A program made the position numbers and the translations under genes. Below, in pieces: positions 1-10,480 of a DNA stretch of 64,000 bases. Numbering within the stretch: position 1 is the first letter of the stretch; every line of letters begins with the position of its first letter. Location of the stretch: positions 15,253,080 to 15,317,079 of the forward strand of contig CM066033.1 of NCBI GenBank assembly GCA_033557465.1, given 5' to 3'. Under the pieces are notes generated by a model. The model searched no databases, was not told the DNA's origin, and worked only from the letters and a program-made list of their open reading frames with translations. This DNA is from Ichthyophis bannanicus. Taxonomy: Eukaryota; Chordata; Amphibia; Gymnophiona; Ichthyophiidae.

Positions 1-1
1 A

Positions 2-898
2 GATGGGGGTTCTCCGGTCTTTTGCATTGAGTGTCACATGTATGATTTTCTCCCAGTTGGTGAGAGATCTTACGTATGCACTAAGTGCAAAGAACTCTTT
101 GCTCTCAGGGAAAGAGTCCGTTCTCTAGAGGCTAGAGTAGCAGACCTGGAAGACATAAGAAAGACAGAGAAGTACATGGACGTGACCTTCAGGGATATAG
201 TCCTGAAGTCCCACCTCCAGTCTGGCAGCATCCCTGTTGCCATGGAGGAGAGAGGTCACGTGACAGGAGAGCATCACCCTGGTGTGGCAGGAAGTGATCC
301 TGTAACTAGGACCTGTCCTCCAGGTGATGTACAACCCTCTCGCACCAAGGGCGTTTCTCCAGGGCCATGTGCCCATGAGGGGAGGGTCAGGACAGCTGTT
401 ATAGTCGGTGATTCAATCATTAGGAATGTAGATAGTTGGGTGGCTGGTGGATGTGAGGATCGCCTGGTAACATGCCTGCCTGGTGCGAAGGTAGCAGACC
501 TCACGCACCGCCTAGATAGGATCGTAGATAGTGCTGGGGAGGAGTCTGCTGTCTTGGTACATGTTGGTACCAATGACATAGGAAAATGTGGTAGGGAAGT
601 TCTGGAGGCTAAATTTAAGCTTTTAGGTAGGAAGTTGAAATCCAGAACTTCCAGGATAGCGTTCTCCGAAATGCTTCCTGTTCCACGTGCAGGACCCAAA
701 AGACAGGCAGAGCTCCGGAGTCTCAATGCGTGGATGAGACAATGGTGCAAGGATGAGGGTTTTGGATTTGTTAGGAACTGGGGAACATTCTGGGGAAAGG
801 GGGGGCTCTTCCGAAGGGATGGGCTTCACCTTAATCAGGATGGGACCAGACTGCTGGCATTAACCTTTAAAAAAGAGATAGAGAAGCTTTTAAACTAG
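2..898 (+). CDS. CR1 ORF1 protein, SGNH-hydrolase-like, 5' partial
   Basis: ORF1 of the CR1 element; the frame is open to the window edge, so the true start lies upstream and the Met at 38 is only the first visible ATG. The N-terminal part has two CxxC pairs (CIEC, then CTKC), a probable zinc-binding module, followed by a short heptad-like helix around VRSLEARVADLEDI. The C-terminal half is an SGNH/GDSL-esterase fold with all signature blocks: GDS at residues 124-126 numbered from Met38, GTND at 177-180 and DGLH at 261-264, giving a Ser-Asp-His set. CR1 ORF1 proteins with such an esterase-like domain are known; their role in retrotransposition is unsettled. It ends 35 bp before ORF2. Confidence 0.88.
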   Translation, partial: DGGSPVFCIECHMYDFLPVGERSYVCTKCKELFALRERVRSLEARVADLEDIRKTEKYMDVTFRDIVLKSHLQSGSIPVAMEERGHVTGEHHPGVAGSDPVTRTCPPGDVQPSRTKGVSPGPCAHEGRVRTAVIVGDSIIRNVDSWVAGGCEDRLVTCLPGAKVADLTHRLDRIVDSAGEESAVLVHVGTNDIGKCGREVLEAKFKLLGRKLKSRTSRIAFSEMLPVPRAGPKRQAELRSLNAWMRQWCKDEGFGFVRNWGTFWGKGGLFRRDGLHLNQDGTRLLALTFKKEIEKLLN

Positions 899-933
899 AA
901 AATAGGGGAAAGCCGACAGTCACCCAGGAGCGC

Positions 934-3903
934 ATGGTTCGGACAAAGGTATCCTTGAAGGATACTACCAAAAGCAGTGAGGTTCCAAAAGGGGGTATAG
1001 TAGCCCAAATGCCCTTGAGTAAGGAGCAGACAGAGCATAAAGATTCCAAATTACCCCTGCCTACCAATAGCCAGATTAATATGAATAAAATACAGTCTCT
1101 AAAATGCTTGTATGCCAATGCTAGAAGTCTAAACAATAAGATGGGAGAGTTAGAATATATAGCACTAAATGAGAGGTTAGATATGATTGCACTCTCAGAG
1201 ACATGGTGGAAGGAGGATAACCAGTGGGACACTGTGATTCCTGGATACAAACTATATCATAATGATAGAGCTGATCAAATTGGTGGAGGGGTTGCGCTCT
1301 ATGTTAGAGAGGGCATTGAGTCAGAAAGGATTAAAGTTTTGCAGGGAACAAAATTTGCTGTAGAATCTCTATGGATTGAAATCCCCTTTATGAAGGGGAA
1401 GGCGATGGCAGTGGGAGTATACTATCGACCGCCTGGCCAGAATGAACAAATGGATGATGAAATGCTCAAAGAAATCAAGGAAGCTAACAAAAGTCACAAC
1501 AGAGTAGTAATAATGGGTGATTTCAATTACCCCGGTATCGACTGGGTCAGTGTCACGGCAGGACAAGCTAAAGAGATAAAGTTTCTAGATGGAATAAATG
1601 ACTGCTTCTTGGAGCAGCTGGTTCATGAACCGACCAGAGGGGAAGCCATACTGGACCTAATCCTTAGTGGAACGCCAGATCTGGTGCAAGAAATAAGGGT
1701 GTTGGGACCACTTGGCAATAGTGATCATAGTATGATCATGTTTGATTTAATTAGTGGAGGACAGATAGTAAAGGAATCCACAGTATTACCTTTTAACTTT
1801 CAAAAGGGAGACTATGATAGAATGAGGAATATAGTTAGGAAAAAACTAAAAGGAGCGGTTCCAAAGGTTAAAGACTTACAGCAAGCTTGGGTGTTATTTA
1901 AAAATACTATCCTCGAAGCCCAGACCAGCTGTATTCCACGCATTAAGAAGAGTGGAAGAAAGTCCAAAAAACTGCCAGCATGGTTTAAAGGTGAGGTCAG
2001 AGAGGCTGTTGCTGCCAAAAAAGCAACCTTCAGGAAATGGAAAAAAGAGCCAAATGATGAAAACTGGAAACAACACAAGCACTGGCAAGTTAAATGCAAA
2101 GCATTGATAAGGCAGGCAAAGAGGGAATTTGAGAAGAAACTTGCTACGGAAGCAAAAACACGAAATAAAGACTTTTTCAAGTACATTCGTAGCAAAAGGC
2201 CTGTGAGAGAGTCAATTGGACCGTTAGATGATAGAGGGGTAAAAGGGGCAGTAAGAGGAGACAAGGCTATAGCAGAGAGACTGAATGAATTCTTTGCTTC
2301 GGTCTTTATTGAGGAAGATGTAGGGATGTTACCCATGACTGAAGTGGTATTTAAAGGTGATACTGCAGAGGAATTGAGAGAAATATCACTACACCGGGAA
2401 GATATATTACAACTATTTGATAAACTGAATAGTAGCAAATCACCTGGACCGGATGGTATACATCCCAGAGTGTTGAAAGAACTGAAATATGAGATTGCAG
2501 ACCTGCTATTGGTAATCTGTGAACTTTCATTAAAATCATCTGTAATACCTGAAGATTGGAGGGTCGCCAACGTAACACCAATTTTTAAAAAAGGTTCCAG
2601 GGGTGACCCGGGAAATTACAGACCGGTGAGCCTGACGTCAGTACCAGGGAAAATGGTAGAAACCATCATAAAGAACAAAATTACACAACATGTAGATAGT
2701 CATGGCCTAATGGGAGACAGCCAACATGGCTTTAGACAAGGAAGATCTTGTCTTACTAATCTGATATGCTTCTTTGAAGGTGTGCATAAACAGGTAGACA
2801 AAGGTGAGTCGGTTGATATAGTGTATCTGGACTTCCAGAAAGCTTTTGACAAGGTCCCCCATCAGAGACTTTTGGCAAAGCTAAAAAGTCATGGGATAGG
2901 AGGCAGTGTACTATTGTGGATCGGGAACTGGTTAAAAGATAGAAAGCAGAGGGTAGGGCTAAATGGCCAATATTCCCAATGGAAAAAAGTGAATAGTGGA
3001 GTACCCCAGGGATCTGTACTGGGTCCGCTACTTTTTGACATATTCATAAATGACCTGGAAAAGGGAATAACTAGTCAGGTTATCAAATTTGCAGATGACA
3101 CAAAACTGTTTAAAGTTGTTAAAACCCAAGAGGATGGTGGAAAACTGCAGGAGGATCTGGATAAATTGGAAGACTGGGCATCCAAATGGCAGATGAAATT
3201 TAATGTGGACAAATGCAAAGTTATGCACCTAGGAAAGAACAACCCATACTATAGTTACATGATGCAAGGCTCCACATTAGAAACCACCACCCAGGAAAAG
3301 GACTTAGGAGTCATCGTGGATAACATGTTAAAACCCTCCGCCCAGTGTGCAGCGGCGGCCAAGAAAGCAAATAGAATGCTAGGTATCATAAAGAAAGGGA
3401 TGGAGAATAAAACAAAGGATATTATAATGCCTCTGTATCGCTCCATGGTACGACCGCACCTTGAATATTGTGTGCAATTCTGGTCACCGTATCTTAAAAA
3501 GGACATAGCGTTATTAGAAAAAGTTCAGAGAAGAGCCACCAAATTGGTGAAGGGGATGGAAGGCTACTCCTATGAAGAGAGGCTAAAAAGGTTAGGGCTC
3601 TTTAACCTGGAAAAGAGACGGCTGAGGGGAGATATGATAGAGGTCTATAAATTAATGAATGGAGTGGAACGGATAAACGTGGATCAATTGTTTACGCTAT
3701 CAGAATATAGAAAGACTAGGGGACATGTAATGAAGCTACAGGGTAAACTATTTAAGACAAATAAGAGAAAATATTTTTTCACTCAACGTGTAATCAAACT
3801 CTGGAATCTGTTACCGGAGGATGTAGTAAGGGCTGTTAGTATAGCTGGGTTTAAAAAAGGTTTGGACAAGTTCCTGGAGGAAAGGTCCATAAACCACTAT
3901 TAA
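934..3903 (+). CDS. CR1 ORF2: AP endonuclease and reverse transcriptase
   Basis: Uninterrupted 989-residue polyprotein, the expected length for CR1 ORF2. The N-terminal apurinic-type endonuclease shows YANARSLN near residue 60, ETWW, GGGVALYVRE, GDFNYP near 195 and SDHS near 263. The reverse transcriptase follows, with YRPVSLTS, the DFQKAFDKVPH motif, GVPQGSVLGP and catalytic FADD at 719-722. A C-terminal region ends in the LWNLLPEDVV block typical of the CR1/L2 group. The Met at 934 opens the frame, but Met50 at 1081, just before the endonuclease, is also a plausible start. It nicks target DNA and copies its own RNA by target-primed reverse transcription. All catalytic motifs visible are intact. 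Confidence 0.95.
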   Translation: MVRTKVSLKDTTKSSEVPKGGIVAQMPLSKEQTEHKDSKLPLPTNSQINMNKIQSLKCLYANARSLNNKMGELEYIALNERLDMIALSETWWKEDNQWDTVIPGYKLYHNDRADQIGGGVALYVREGIESERIKVLQGTKFAVESLWIEIPFMKGKAMAVGVYYRPPGQNEQMDDEMLKEIKEANKSHNRVVIMGDFNYPGIDWVSVTAGQAKEIKFLDGINDCFLEQLVHEPTRGEAILDLILSGTPDLVQEIRVLGPLGNSDHSMIMFDLISGGQIVKESTVLPFNFQKGDYDRMRNIVRKKLKGAVPKVKDLQQAWVLFKNTILEAQTSCIPRIKKSGRKSKKLPAWFKGEVREAVAAKKATFRKWKKEPNDENWKQHKHWQVKCKALIRQAKREFEKKLATEAKTRNKDFFKYIRSKRPVRESIGPLDDRGVKGAVRGDKAIAERLNEFFASVFIEEDVGMLPMTEVVFKGDTAEELREISLHREDILQLFDKLNSSKSPGPDGIHPRVLKELKYEIADLLLVICELSLKSSVIPEDWRVANVTPIFKKGSRGDPGNYRPVSLTSVPGKMVETIIKNKITQHVDSHGLMGDSQHGFRQGRSCLTNLICFFEGVHKQVDKGESVDIVYLDFQKAFDKVPHQRLLAKLKSHGIGGSVLLWIGNWLKDRKQRVGLNGQYSQWKKVNSGVPQGSVLGPLLFDIFINDLEKGITSQVIKFADDTKLFKVVKTQEDGGKLQEDLDKLEDWASKWQMKFNVDKCKVMHLGKNNPYYSYMMQGSTLETTTQEKDLGVIVDNMLKPSAQCAAAAKKANRMLGIIKKGMENKTKDIIMPLYRSMVRPHLEYCVQFWSPYLKKDIALLEKVQRRATKLVKGMEGYSYEERLKRLGLFNLEKRRLRGDMIEVYKLMNGVERINVDQLFTLSEYRKTRGHVMKLQGKLFKTNKRKYFFTQRVIKLWNLLPEDVVRAVSIAGFKKGLDKFLEERSINHY

Positions 3904-4059
3904 AAAGGGACCCAGGATATCAATGCTTGACCCAGTACAAGCATTGTGGAACCTGTGTCTTTTGGGGATATTGCTAGGTACGTAGGACCTAGATTGGCCA
4001 CTGTTGGAAACAGGATACTGGGCTTGATGGACCTCGGTCTGACCCAGTATGGCATGTCT

Positions 4060-4075
4060 TATGTTCTTATGTTCA
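4060..4075 (+). repeat. CR1 3'-terminal octamer repeat
   Basis: Two copies of ttatgttc close the CR1. The same sort of ending occurs at about 26124-26137 and 39897-39912 in the other CR1 copies, so it is the element end and not a chance microsatellite. Confidence 0.85.
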
Positions 4076-4629
4076 GGATGATCTGACAGAGAAGGTGGCG
4101 GTGACCCAGACTCAACCATTGTGACCCTAGGTCCCACCGACTCCTGGGAGAGGGCTAAAGGGGGTTCCTAGTCTATACTTGCTTGGCTACCCTGTTCCAA
4201 GGACGCCACTTCCATTACGCAGCCTCTGCACACTCCTGTCTCTGACATTGTTCCGCACTGGATGACGGACACCAAACACTGCGGCCTCATTGGCATGGTG
4301 TCTGGACTGCTCTGAGCCAACAGAATTCCAATGCACAGTCTTCAGGGAGTCCGCTGCCAAACCTTGTTTCTGGACAAACTTTTTTTTTTTACCTCTAACA
4401 CAATTGAGAAATAATGGATCACCGGACCAACAAGGACTATTAGCACCCCACTCACCCAATTAATGGGATTCTGTGCCAACCAGCCCCGAAAGCACCCTTG
4501 AGACTCGGTTAAGAATCGGGCCTCCAGCGGCAAAAAAACATGCGAAAAAAGAGCGTGAACGCAACAGACCTACCTCTTCCAATGCTGATCTTCCTTTCCT
4601 CTGCCTCCGACGCGGCAGCCCTGTTGCTA
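4076..4629. other. Unassigned intergenic DNA
   Basis: No ORF with recognisable motifs, no repeat termini and no match to the other elements in this window. It contains a run of T at 4380-4390 that could be the tail of a decayed retrocopy on the minus strand, but no source element or target duplication is evident. Confidence 0.5.
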
Positions 4630-5338
4630 ACATGTGGCCAGCGACTGTGTGTTCTACTTTTCCATGCGGTCTGCCGCCAGGGCAAAAGAGAAGGGGGGGA
4701 AGGGGATCCCTTTCCCACTCTTGCTCACACACCTGCCTGCCTGTCTAAAAGGGAGACCCAAGATAAAAATAATTAAAGAAACTAAAGGAACTTATCTTCC
4801 TAAATGTCTCTCCAGTAAGCTAATCTCCTGGCTTACTGCTCCCTAACTGCTTGGAGACTACATGTGGCCGGCAACCTTGTGTTCTACTTTTCTACGCGGT
4901 CTGCCCCCATGGCTCTCTGCTCAGCTGTTTCTTTCCTTGTGGTTTCTTAGAGCAGACTCCCCCTGGCGATGCTGCTCCGCCCGCGTGCTCAGCAGCCGAG
5001 AGTGCTTCGGCACCGCGGCAGAACGGAACAGCAGGCAGCCCTGGCAGTTAAATTAAACTGCAAGATGGCTCCTCACCCTAGCAGGGATCGGGAACCGCCA
5101 GGCGCTGAAAACTCCCAAGAAGCCTCCTCCTGCTCTGCCGGAACGTTTAAGACAGGGCAAAAGAGAAGGGGGGGGGGGAGGGGGTCCCCCTCCCACTCTT
5201 GCTCACACACCTGCCTGCCTGTCTAAAAGGGAGACCCAAGATAAAAATAATTAAAGAAACTAAAGAAACTTATCTTTCTAAATATCTCTCCAGTAAGCCT
5301 AATCTCCTGGCTTACTGCTCCCTAACTGCTTGGAGACT
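4630..5338 (+). repeat. Imperfect tandem duplication, unknown element
   Basis: Unit 1 (4630-4859) and unit 2 (4860-5338) both begin with catgtggcc followed by a cgactgtg/caaccttg variant and both end with taactgcttggagact. They share the segment from agggcaaaagagaagg to the unit end with few changes. Unit 2 carries about 245 extra bases (roughly 4913-5157) that are missing from unit 1, so either unit 1 was deleted or unit 2 gained them. Short frames here (such as those ending in a PACLSKRE-like peptide) appear in both units only because the DNA is duplicated. It may be 5'-UTR or LTR monomer sequence of an element not recognised here. Confidence 0.7.
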
Positions 5339-5420
5339 GAGTATACTGGAGCTGGTGCGAGGTGCCAGTGGTATATATACTCCATTGTCATCAAAAGAAT
5401 GACTTACTCAGTCTCCAAGC
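5328..5420. repeat. Perfect 16-bp inverted repeat
   Basis: gcttggagactgagta at 5328-5343 is repeated as its exact reverse complement at 5405-5420, enclosing about 60 bp. The left arm overlaps the end of the second tandem unit. It may be the end of an element or a hairpin; no target duplication is seen. Confidence 0.75.
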
Positions 5421-5796
5421 TGCTGGAACGGGAGCACACCCAGAGAAAAGGGACTGGACTGGAGGGACGCTTAAGAATGAGAGGTTAGATATGATTGTCC
5501 TCCTTCTATCCGATCTCTGAGATATCAATCAGTGGGACATTGTGATACTGGGTACAAATTATATCATAATGACAGAGCGCAGCCCCTCCACCCATTTTAT
5601 CTACTCTGTTAGATAGGACATTGAGTCACACAGGATTAAAATTTTGCAGGAAACAAAATACACTATAGAATCTCTATTGATTAAAATGCCATGTAAATAG
5701 AGGAAGGCTATGGCATTGGGTGTGCTACTGACCTGGTCAGAATGAACAGATGGATGATGAAATGCTCAAAGAAATCAGGGAAGCTAACAAAAGATC

Positions 5797-5950
5797 TCCA
5801 GGAACAAGCAGGAATGAGTCTTCACATATGGGTACGTCGGTACCGACGGAGTCCGCGCGGGAACGCTCCCCAGCGTCCAATCAAAACGCTTTTGGGAGCA
5901 TCCCACCACGCCTGTGTGCTGTCTTCCCGCCTTTCCCAACTGCCTCTCCT
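5797..5950 (+). repeat. Left inverted terminal repeat of outer DIRS
   Basis: Begins ctccaggaacaagcagg. Contains the palindrome gtcggtaccgac and then a stretch that is repeated in reverse complement at 16709-16862 with about 90 percent identity by eye. The start falls where CR1 similarity stops. Confidence 0.88.
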
Positions 5951-6181
5951 CTGTGTTCGTTTTTTCCGCGGAGCCGGCAGGACGTCCTCCTGTCACCGCA
6001 GAAAATTAATCTTTTATTTTTTAGTTTTCTTGTGGTCGCGACTGTCTTCTCCGACGCCACCGGTACCGCCGGTGTTTTCTCTCCTTTTCTTTCTTATAAA
6101 ATTTCCTTTTTAAGGGATATTTTTTCCTTGTCAGTGTCCCGCGGTTTTTTCAGGCCTACTAGGCCTCTTCATTTTTCCTTC

Positions 6182-8235
6182 ATGGAACCGTCAGCCACTA
6201 TTTCCAAAGAATGTATAAACTGTGGCGGTACACTCCTAACGATGGACACTCACAATCGGTGTCTAACTTGTTTGGGTCCTGACCATTTCCCTCCAGAGGG
6301 TCCCTTCTGTGATAGTATTGTGGGAAGAAGTTTTCAATATCGAGTCCTCGACACGTGGTCCCCATCCAGCTTCCGGGCACCGAATGTATCTTCTTCTACA
6401 CAGGATCAGGTAACCCAAAAACAGTCTGTTAAGACTAGCCAGTCCTCGAGTGGTAGATCTAATGCACAGCATAAAGATGGCTCTGGCCTTGTCCTCGAGG
6501 ATCCACTGGCTTCAAAACCCCGGCGGGAGTCTTCGGTCTCCAAAGCATGTGTGGGGTTTCAGGTTGTTCCTGGGGTTCACCCCTCACAGAACATACCTGA
6601 GCCATGCCCGGTGGTGGCATCCGCTTTGAGCGGTACCGATACCCCGGCATCGGCAATGGTGATGGATGAAACATTCCTCACCATGGATCGTCATCTGCCG
6701 TCCTCAGTACCTGCGGGGCAGTTGCATACGCCACAGACTGACTTTCCAGTATCAGTATGGCTACCGATACTAGTACCGGCGTCGGTACCCTCCAGACGTG
6801 CATCGATAGACTCGCTTCCTTTGATGCCGAGTCTGGAATCGATCTCTAGTCTGGAGGACTGGGTACCAACTCATCTTGGTACCGATGCCAGACGGTACCG
6901 AAGTCTCAGTTCCGATGATTTGGATCCGGTACTCCCGGTCTCTTCGGTACCATTAAGATTGTCACCGGCTGGCCTTCTTCCACCGGTATCGGATACGGTA
7001 CCAAAGTCGGTACCGCTATCTACACTACCATTGCTGTCGGTTCCTTCCATGCTTTTTACATCTGGCTCGCTTCCCTCGATGCCGAGTTTAGAATCTATCC
7101 CTAGCATGGACGAGCTCTCACCGACTGTCGCTGGTCCCGATCTCTTGCAGTACCAGCGGCCATCCTCTAAGGATCCCAAACTGCACCATTCAGGATCTTC
7201 TATTCCTATAGACTTGGATAGATCCCTGGGTGCTAACGCTAGTTCTTCAGCAGCTCTAGCCTTTCCAAAGGTATCTGGGGATCCTTCTTTTCAGGTTTTC
7301 CTCCTGGATGTGGCAAAATCTCTTGCCATTTCCATTCCTGGACAAGGTCCTGCACAGGGGAATAAGGGTTCCCTCTATATTCCTCCCACAGCAAAGGGAA
7401 CCATCATGCTTCCTTTGCATCCTTCTTTGCAGGATCTCCTTCTGCGAATGTGGGAAGCTCCTTTAAAGGTACCCCCACCTTCCAGAGCACTGATCTTCTA
7501 TATCAGGTGCCCCCCTCTCCAGGTTTTCAAAAGACTCAACTTCCTTATCATTCCATTGTTGTAGAATCAGCAATGAGGCGGGTGAAGAGTACTAAAAAGC
7601 ACTCTTCTTATCCGCCAGGTCGTGAGTCCAAGACTTTGGATGCCTTTGGACGCCAAGTTTTTCAGGCGTCCATGCTTTCAGCAAGAATTCTCTCATATAT
7701 TTTCTATATGGGTTTATCTCTTGAGGAGGTCACAAAGAAATTACTCTTTCTGACTCCTTTTCTTCAAGAGCCCAAGAATGCAGACTATTCCTCATTGGTT
7801 AGTCATGCTCACAATATCTCTAAGTTTCTTATTCGTGCTTCCCTAGACTCTTTTGAGTCTGTTAGCAGGACTTCTGCTATAGCTATAGGGGCACAACGAA
7901 GAGCCTGGCTACAGGTTTCAGACTTGGACAAATGGGCACAAGAAAGACTGGGAAACACTCCTTGTACTGGAGAAAATCTTTTCAACAAGGAGTCTTTATT
8001 CCAGGTTGCTCAATTAACCACTGACTCTCCTGTCTCCAGAGGCTGTTCTACGCCCTCTTCTTTCCCAGTAGGTAGGAGATGTCCTACCAGACTTCCTTCC
8101 CCTAAAGGGAGAAGGTCTTGTGCATCATTTGCCCATCATATAGATGTTCCCAAACAGAGGAAACATCGTCCTAATCTGAAGCATCCACAACCTCAATACA
8201 GTCAACAAACCCAGCAGTCGCAGGGTTTCAAATAG
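6182..8235 (+). pseudogene. DIRS gag-like protein with one frameshift
   Basis: First ORF of the outer DIRS. From the Met at 6182 the product opens with a compact Cys/His module: C11xxC14, H24, C27xxC30 in the DTHNRCLTCLGPDH block. The same block occurs in the gag of the nested DIRS (from 14240, minus) and of the third DIRS (near 39916), which identifies it as DIRS gag. A long Ser/Pro/Val-rich middle region follows, and a C-terminal region with VESAMRRVKS and RAWLQVSDLDKW. The frame shifts once near 7450-7560. Both frames are otherwise free of stops. The frame also runs open upstream of 6182 through the terminal repeat into CR1, which is fortuitous. Confidence 0.82.
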
Positions 8236-8862
8236 ACATCATGGCTTTCCTGGTTGGTGGTTTTTTCAGTAGCAGTCTGCTTCTTTCCATTGCAGTATCT
8301 GTACTAGTTGTGTCCTAACCTGCCAGAGGTTTCTTCTTGAGACATCTTTTTCTTTAACTTAAGAGTCTTTGGGAAGATCATGTCCACTCTTAACAGGGTT
8401 TCCTCTTCCTCTTTGAGGACTAGTATCTATCTTAGATACTTTTTCCTGTTCTGGCATGTATCATCTTCCCTGTCAGAGACCTTCTCCATAGTTAGTCTCT
8501 TTCATTTTTATTTGGTTTCCCTCTTACTACAACTTTGGTTGGTAAGAGGGACTCGTTTGCACTGGTAAGATCCTCTGGTCCTCTACCTATTTTACTGGGG
8601 GATTGTCCCACCCCTTCTTCCGTTAGGGCAGCTCACCCGACAATAGGGAGTTCTCCCAGGTCGGTTGTTCCTTTTTTTTCCTTTCTGAAAAAGGAAAAGG
8701 GCAAGGAATTTTCCTCTGCTGCCTTGTAATTGCTGCAGTTACGGCAATTCGTAGTGGTTAGGCCACTGGTTCTGTTTGCCACACAACCAGGGATTCCCCC
8801 TCCACTTGCAATCCTCCTAGCCTTAGGGCTAGGTCCCAAACAGGTTATCAACCTCGTTTGGG
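8236..8862 (+). other. Outer DIRS noncoding segment left of the nested element
   Basis: Pyrimidine-rich sequence between the gag stop and the nested DIRS. No reverse transcriptase, RNase H or recombinase motif is found in any frame where these genes would be expected. It continues directly into 14637 on the far side of the nested insertion. Confidence 0.6.
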
Positions 8863-8893
8863 GAAAGCGTAGTTACTCACCTGTAACAGGTGT

Positions 8894-9053
8894 TCTCCAG
8901 GAGCAGCAGGAATCAGTCCTCACTTATGGGGTGACGTCGGCGCCGACGGAGCCCTCGCGGAGCAATTTTCCCCAGCTTTCAAAGAAAGCCTTTGGGAATT
9001 GCAGCGCGCATGCGCGGTCGTCTTCCCGCCCGAAGGTGCCATCTTAGCCAGTC
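8894..9053. repeat. Inverted terminal repeat of nested DIRS (left)
   Basis: Carries the palindrome gtcggcgccgac and ends in ccatcttagccagtc. About 120 bp are the exact reverse complement of 14474-14600, so the two ends have hardly diverged. On the left the element extends about 30 bp further out (8863-8893) than the match. Confidence 0.9.
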
Positions 9054-9139
9054 AGATGACATAGCTAAAAAAGACAGCATAAAATTTGCAAAAAGAACAT
9101 AAGCATACGATTGCAACTCCAAGGGGAGGAGGGAGGGTA

Positions 9140-9237
9140 GTGAGGACTGATTCCTGCTGCTCCTGGAGAACACCTGTTACAGGTGAGTAACTACGCTTTC
9201 TCCAGGACCAAGCAGGAAGTCAGTCCTCACTTATGGG
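9140..9237. repeat. Internal complementary region of nested DIRS
   Basis: Composite of both element tips: the left half is the reverse complement of 8863-8930 and the right half that of 14604-14636. In DIRS this copy of the tip junction is thought to template completion of the ends during circle formation. Confidence 0.88.
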
Positions 9238-9373
9238 ACTCCCAAGCTCAAGGCTACCGGAGACCCTAAGCACAAAAATGAGCTCCCTCTAGCTCAGCAG
9301 CACAGAAGGATAGAATCTTCGCTGAATGATCACCCACCGGTAGCCCACATCCAGGATGGAGGGTAGGAGTTGC

Positions 9374-10480
9374 TCAGACCTCAAAGAGATTACGGAGGAC
9401 TGCCTGTCCGAAAGCACTGTCCCTACGGGACTCCCTCTCGAGACAGTAATGGACCGCAAAAGTCTGGCTCGACGACCAAGTAGCGGCCCGGCAGATGTCT
9501 GCCAGCGAAACAGAGCGGAGGAAAGCCACTGACGTGGCCTTTGCCCGAACGCAATGAGCCGTGACTCGACTTTCTAAGGCGAGTCCGGCTGCCCCATAAG
9601 CCCAAGAGATACAGTCCGCAACCCAGATGGACAGAGTACGCTTGGAGACCGGGAGTCCCAATTTATTGGGGTCAAAAGACACAAAAAGCTGAGCAGCTTT
9701 ACGGTGCTCCCGCGTACGGTCAAGGTAGAAGTTCAATGCCCTTCTACAGTCCAGGGTATGGAGGACCGTCTCAGCTCGGCTGGAGTGTGGTCTGGGAAAG
9801 AAGGTTGGAAGTACCACCTCCTGATTGATGTGAAAAGGGGAGACCACTTTAGGCAGAAACTTTGGGTGAGTCCGCAGGACTACCCTATTCTTGTAGAACC
9901 GAGTGTAGGGGGGATCAGACACGAGGGCCTGCAATTCACTTACGCGCCTAGCGGAAGTGAGGGCTATCAAGAACAGTGTTTTCCAAGACAGAAAAACGGG
10001 AGAGAACATGTAGCCATAGGTTCAAAAGGCGGACAGGTGATCCGCTGCAAAACCACATTCAGGTCCCAGTCCGGCGCTGGCGGGCGCAGAGGTGGTTTAA
10101 GTAGAAGAAGACCTCGGAGAAACCTCGCTACGAGAGGGTCGCTGGAGAGAGGTCTACCGTCCACCGGCACATGATGTGCCGAAAGAGCACTGAGGTGAAC
10201 TTTGACGGAGTTGGACTTAAGTCCCAGATTAGAGAGGTGTAGCAAGTACTGCAAGATCACCGACACCGGGCAGGAGAAGGGATCCTGCGACTGTTGGGTA
10301 CACCAGACTGCAAAGCGACGCCATTTAAGGGCGTAGCATTTGCGGGTAGAAGGGCGTCGCGAAGCCAGGACGACCTCCTCCACCTCCGCCGGCAGGAGAA
10401 GGGGAGCAAGGACTACCCTCTCAGCAGCCAGGCCATGAGGTTGAGAGACCTGAGGTTGGGGTGCAGTAGGGACCCCTGAT
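9374..10480 (-). pseudogene. DIRS tyrosine recombinase, one frameshift
   Basis: Integrase of the nested DIRS. The N-terminal SAM-like core-binding region (RRPSTRKCYALKWRRF, LHLSNLGLKSNSVKVHLSA) is in one frame down to about 9970; the catalytic domain is in another frame (9374-10009). Catalytic residues are visible: Arg in TSARRVSEL (residues 21-22 of the second frame), HxxR as H151CVR154, and Tyr187 in AVHYC. These make the R-H-R-Y tetrad of tyrosine recombinases. The shift near 9970-10009 is the only break. It overlaps the end of the RT ORF, as in other DIRS. The enzyme should join the DNA circle to a target by site-specific-type recombination without target duplication. Confidence 0.85.

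Larger units (their letters stand above)
1..4075 (+). mobile_element. CR1 LINE, 5' end outside window, both ORFs open
   Basis: Autonomous CR1-clade non-LTR retrotransposon. ORF1 (SGNH type) and ORF2 (endonuclease plus reverse transcriptase) are followed by a 3' UTR of about 170 bp that ends in two copies of the octamer ttatgttc, the usual CR1 way of ending without poly(A). Three decayed relatives in the window (5475-26137, 33321-39915 and an older piece near 54.6 kb) align to parts of it, which fixes the 3' end at about 4075. No stop or frameshift is seen in either ORF, so this is the youngest-looking CR1 here. The 5' UTR and insertion-site duplication are not visible. Confidence 0.93.

Noticed and set aside
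5750..6181. 5' extension of the DIRS gag frame into CR1
   Set aside because: It crosses the insertion junction and the terminal repeat; the conserved protein begins at 6182.
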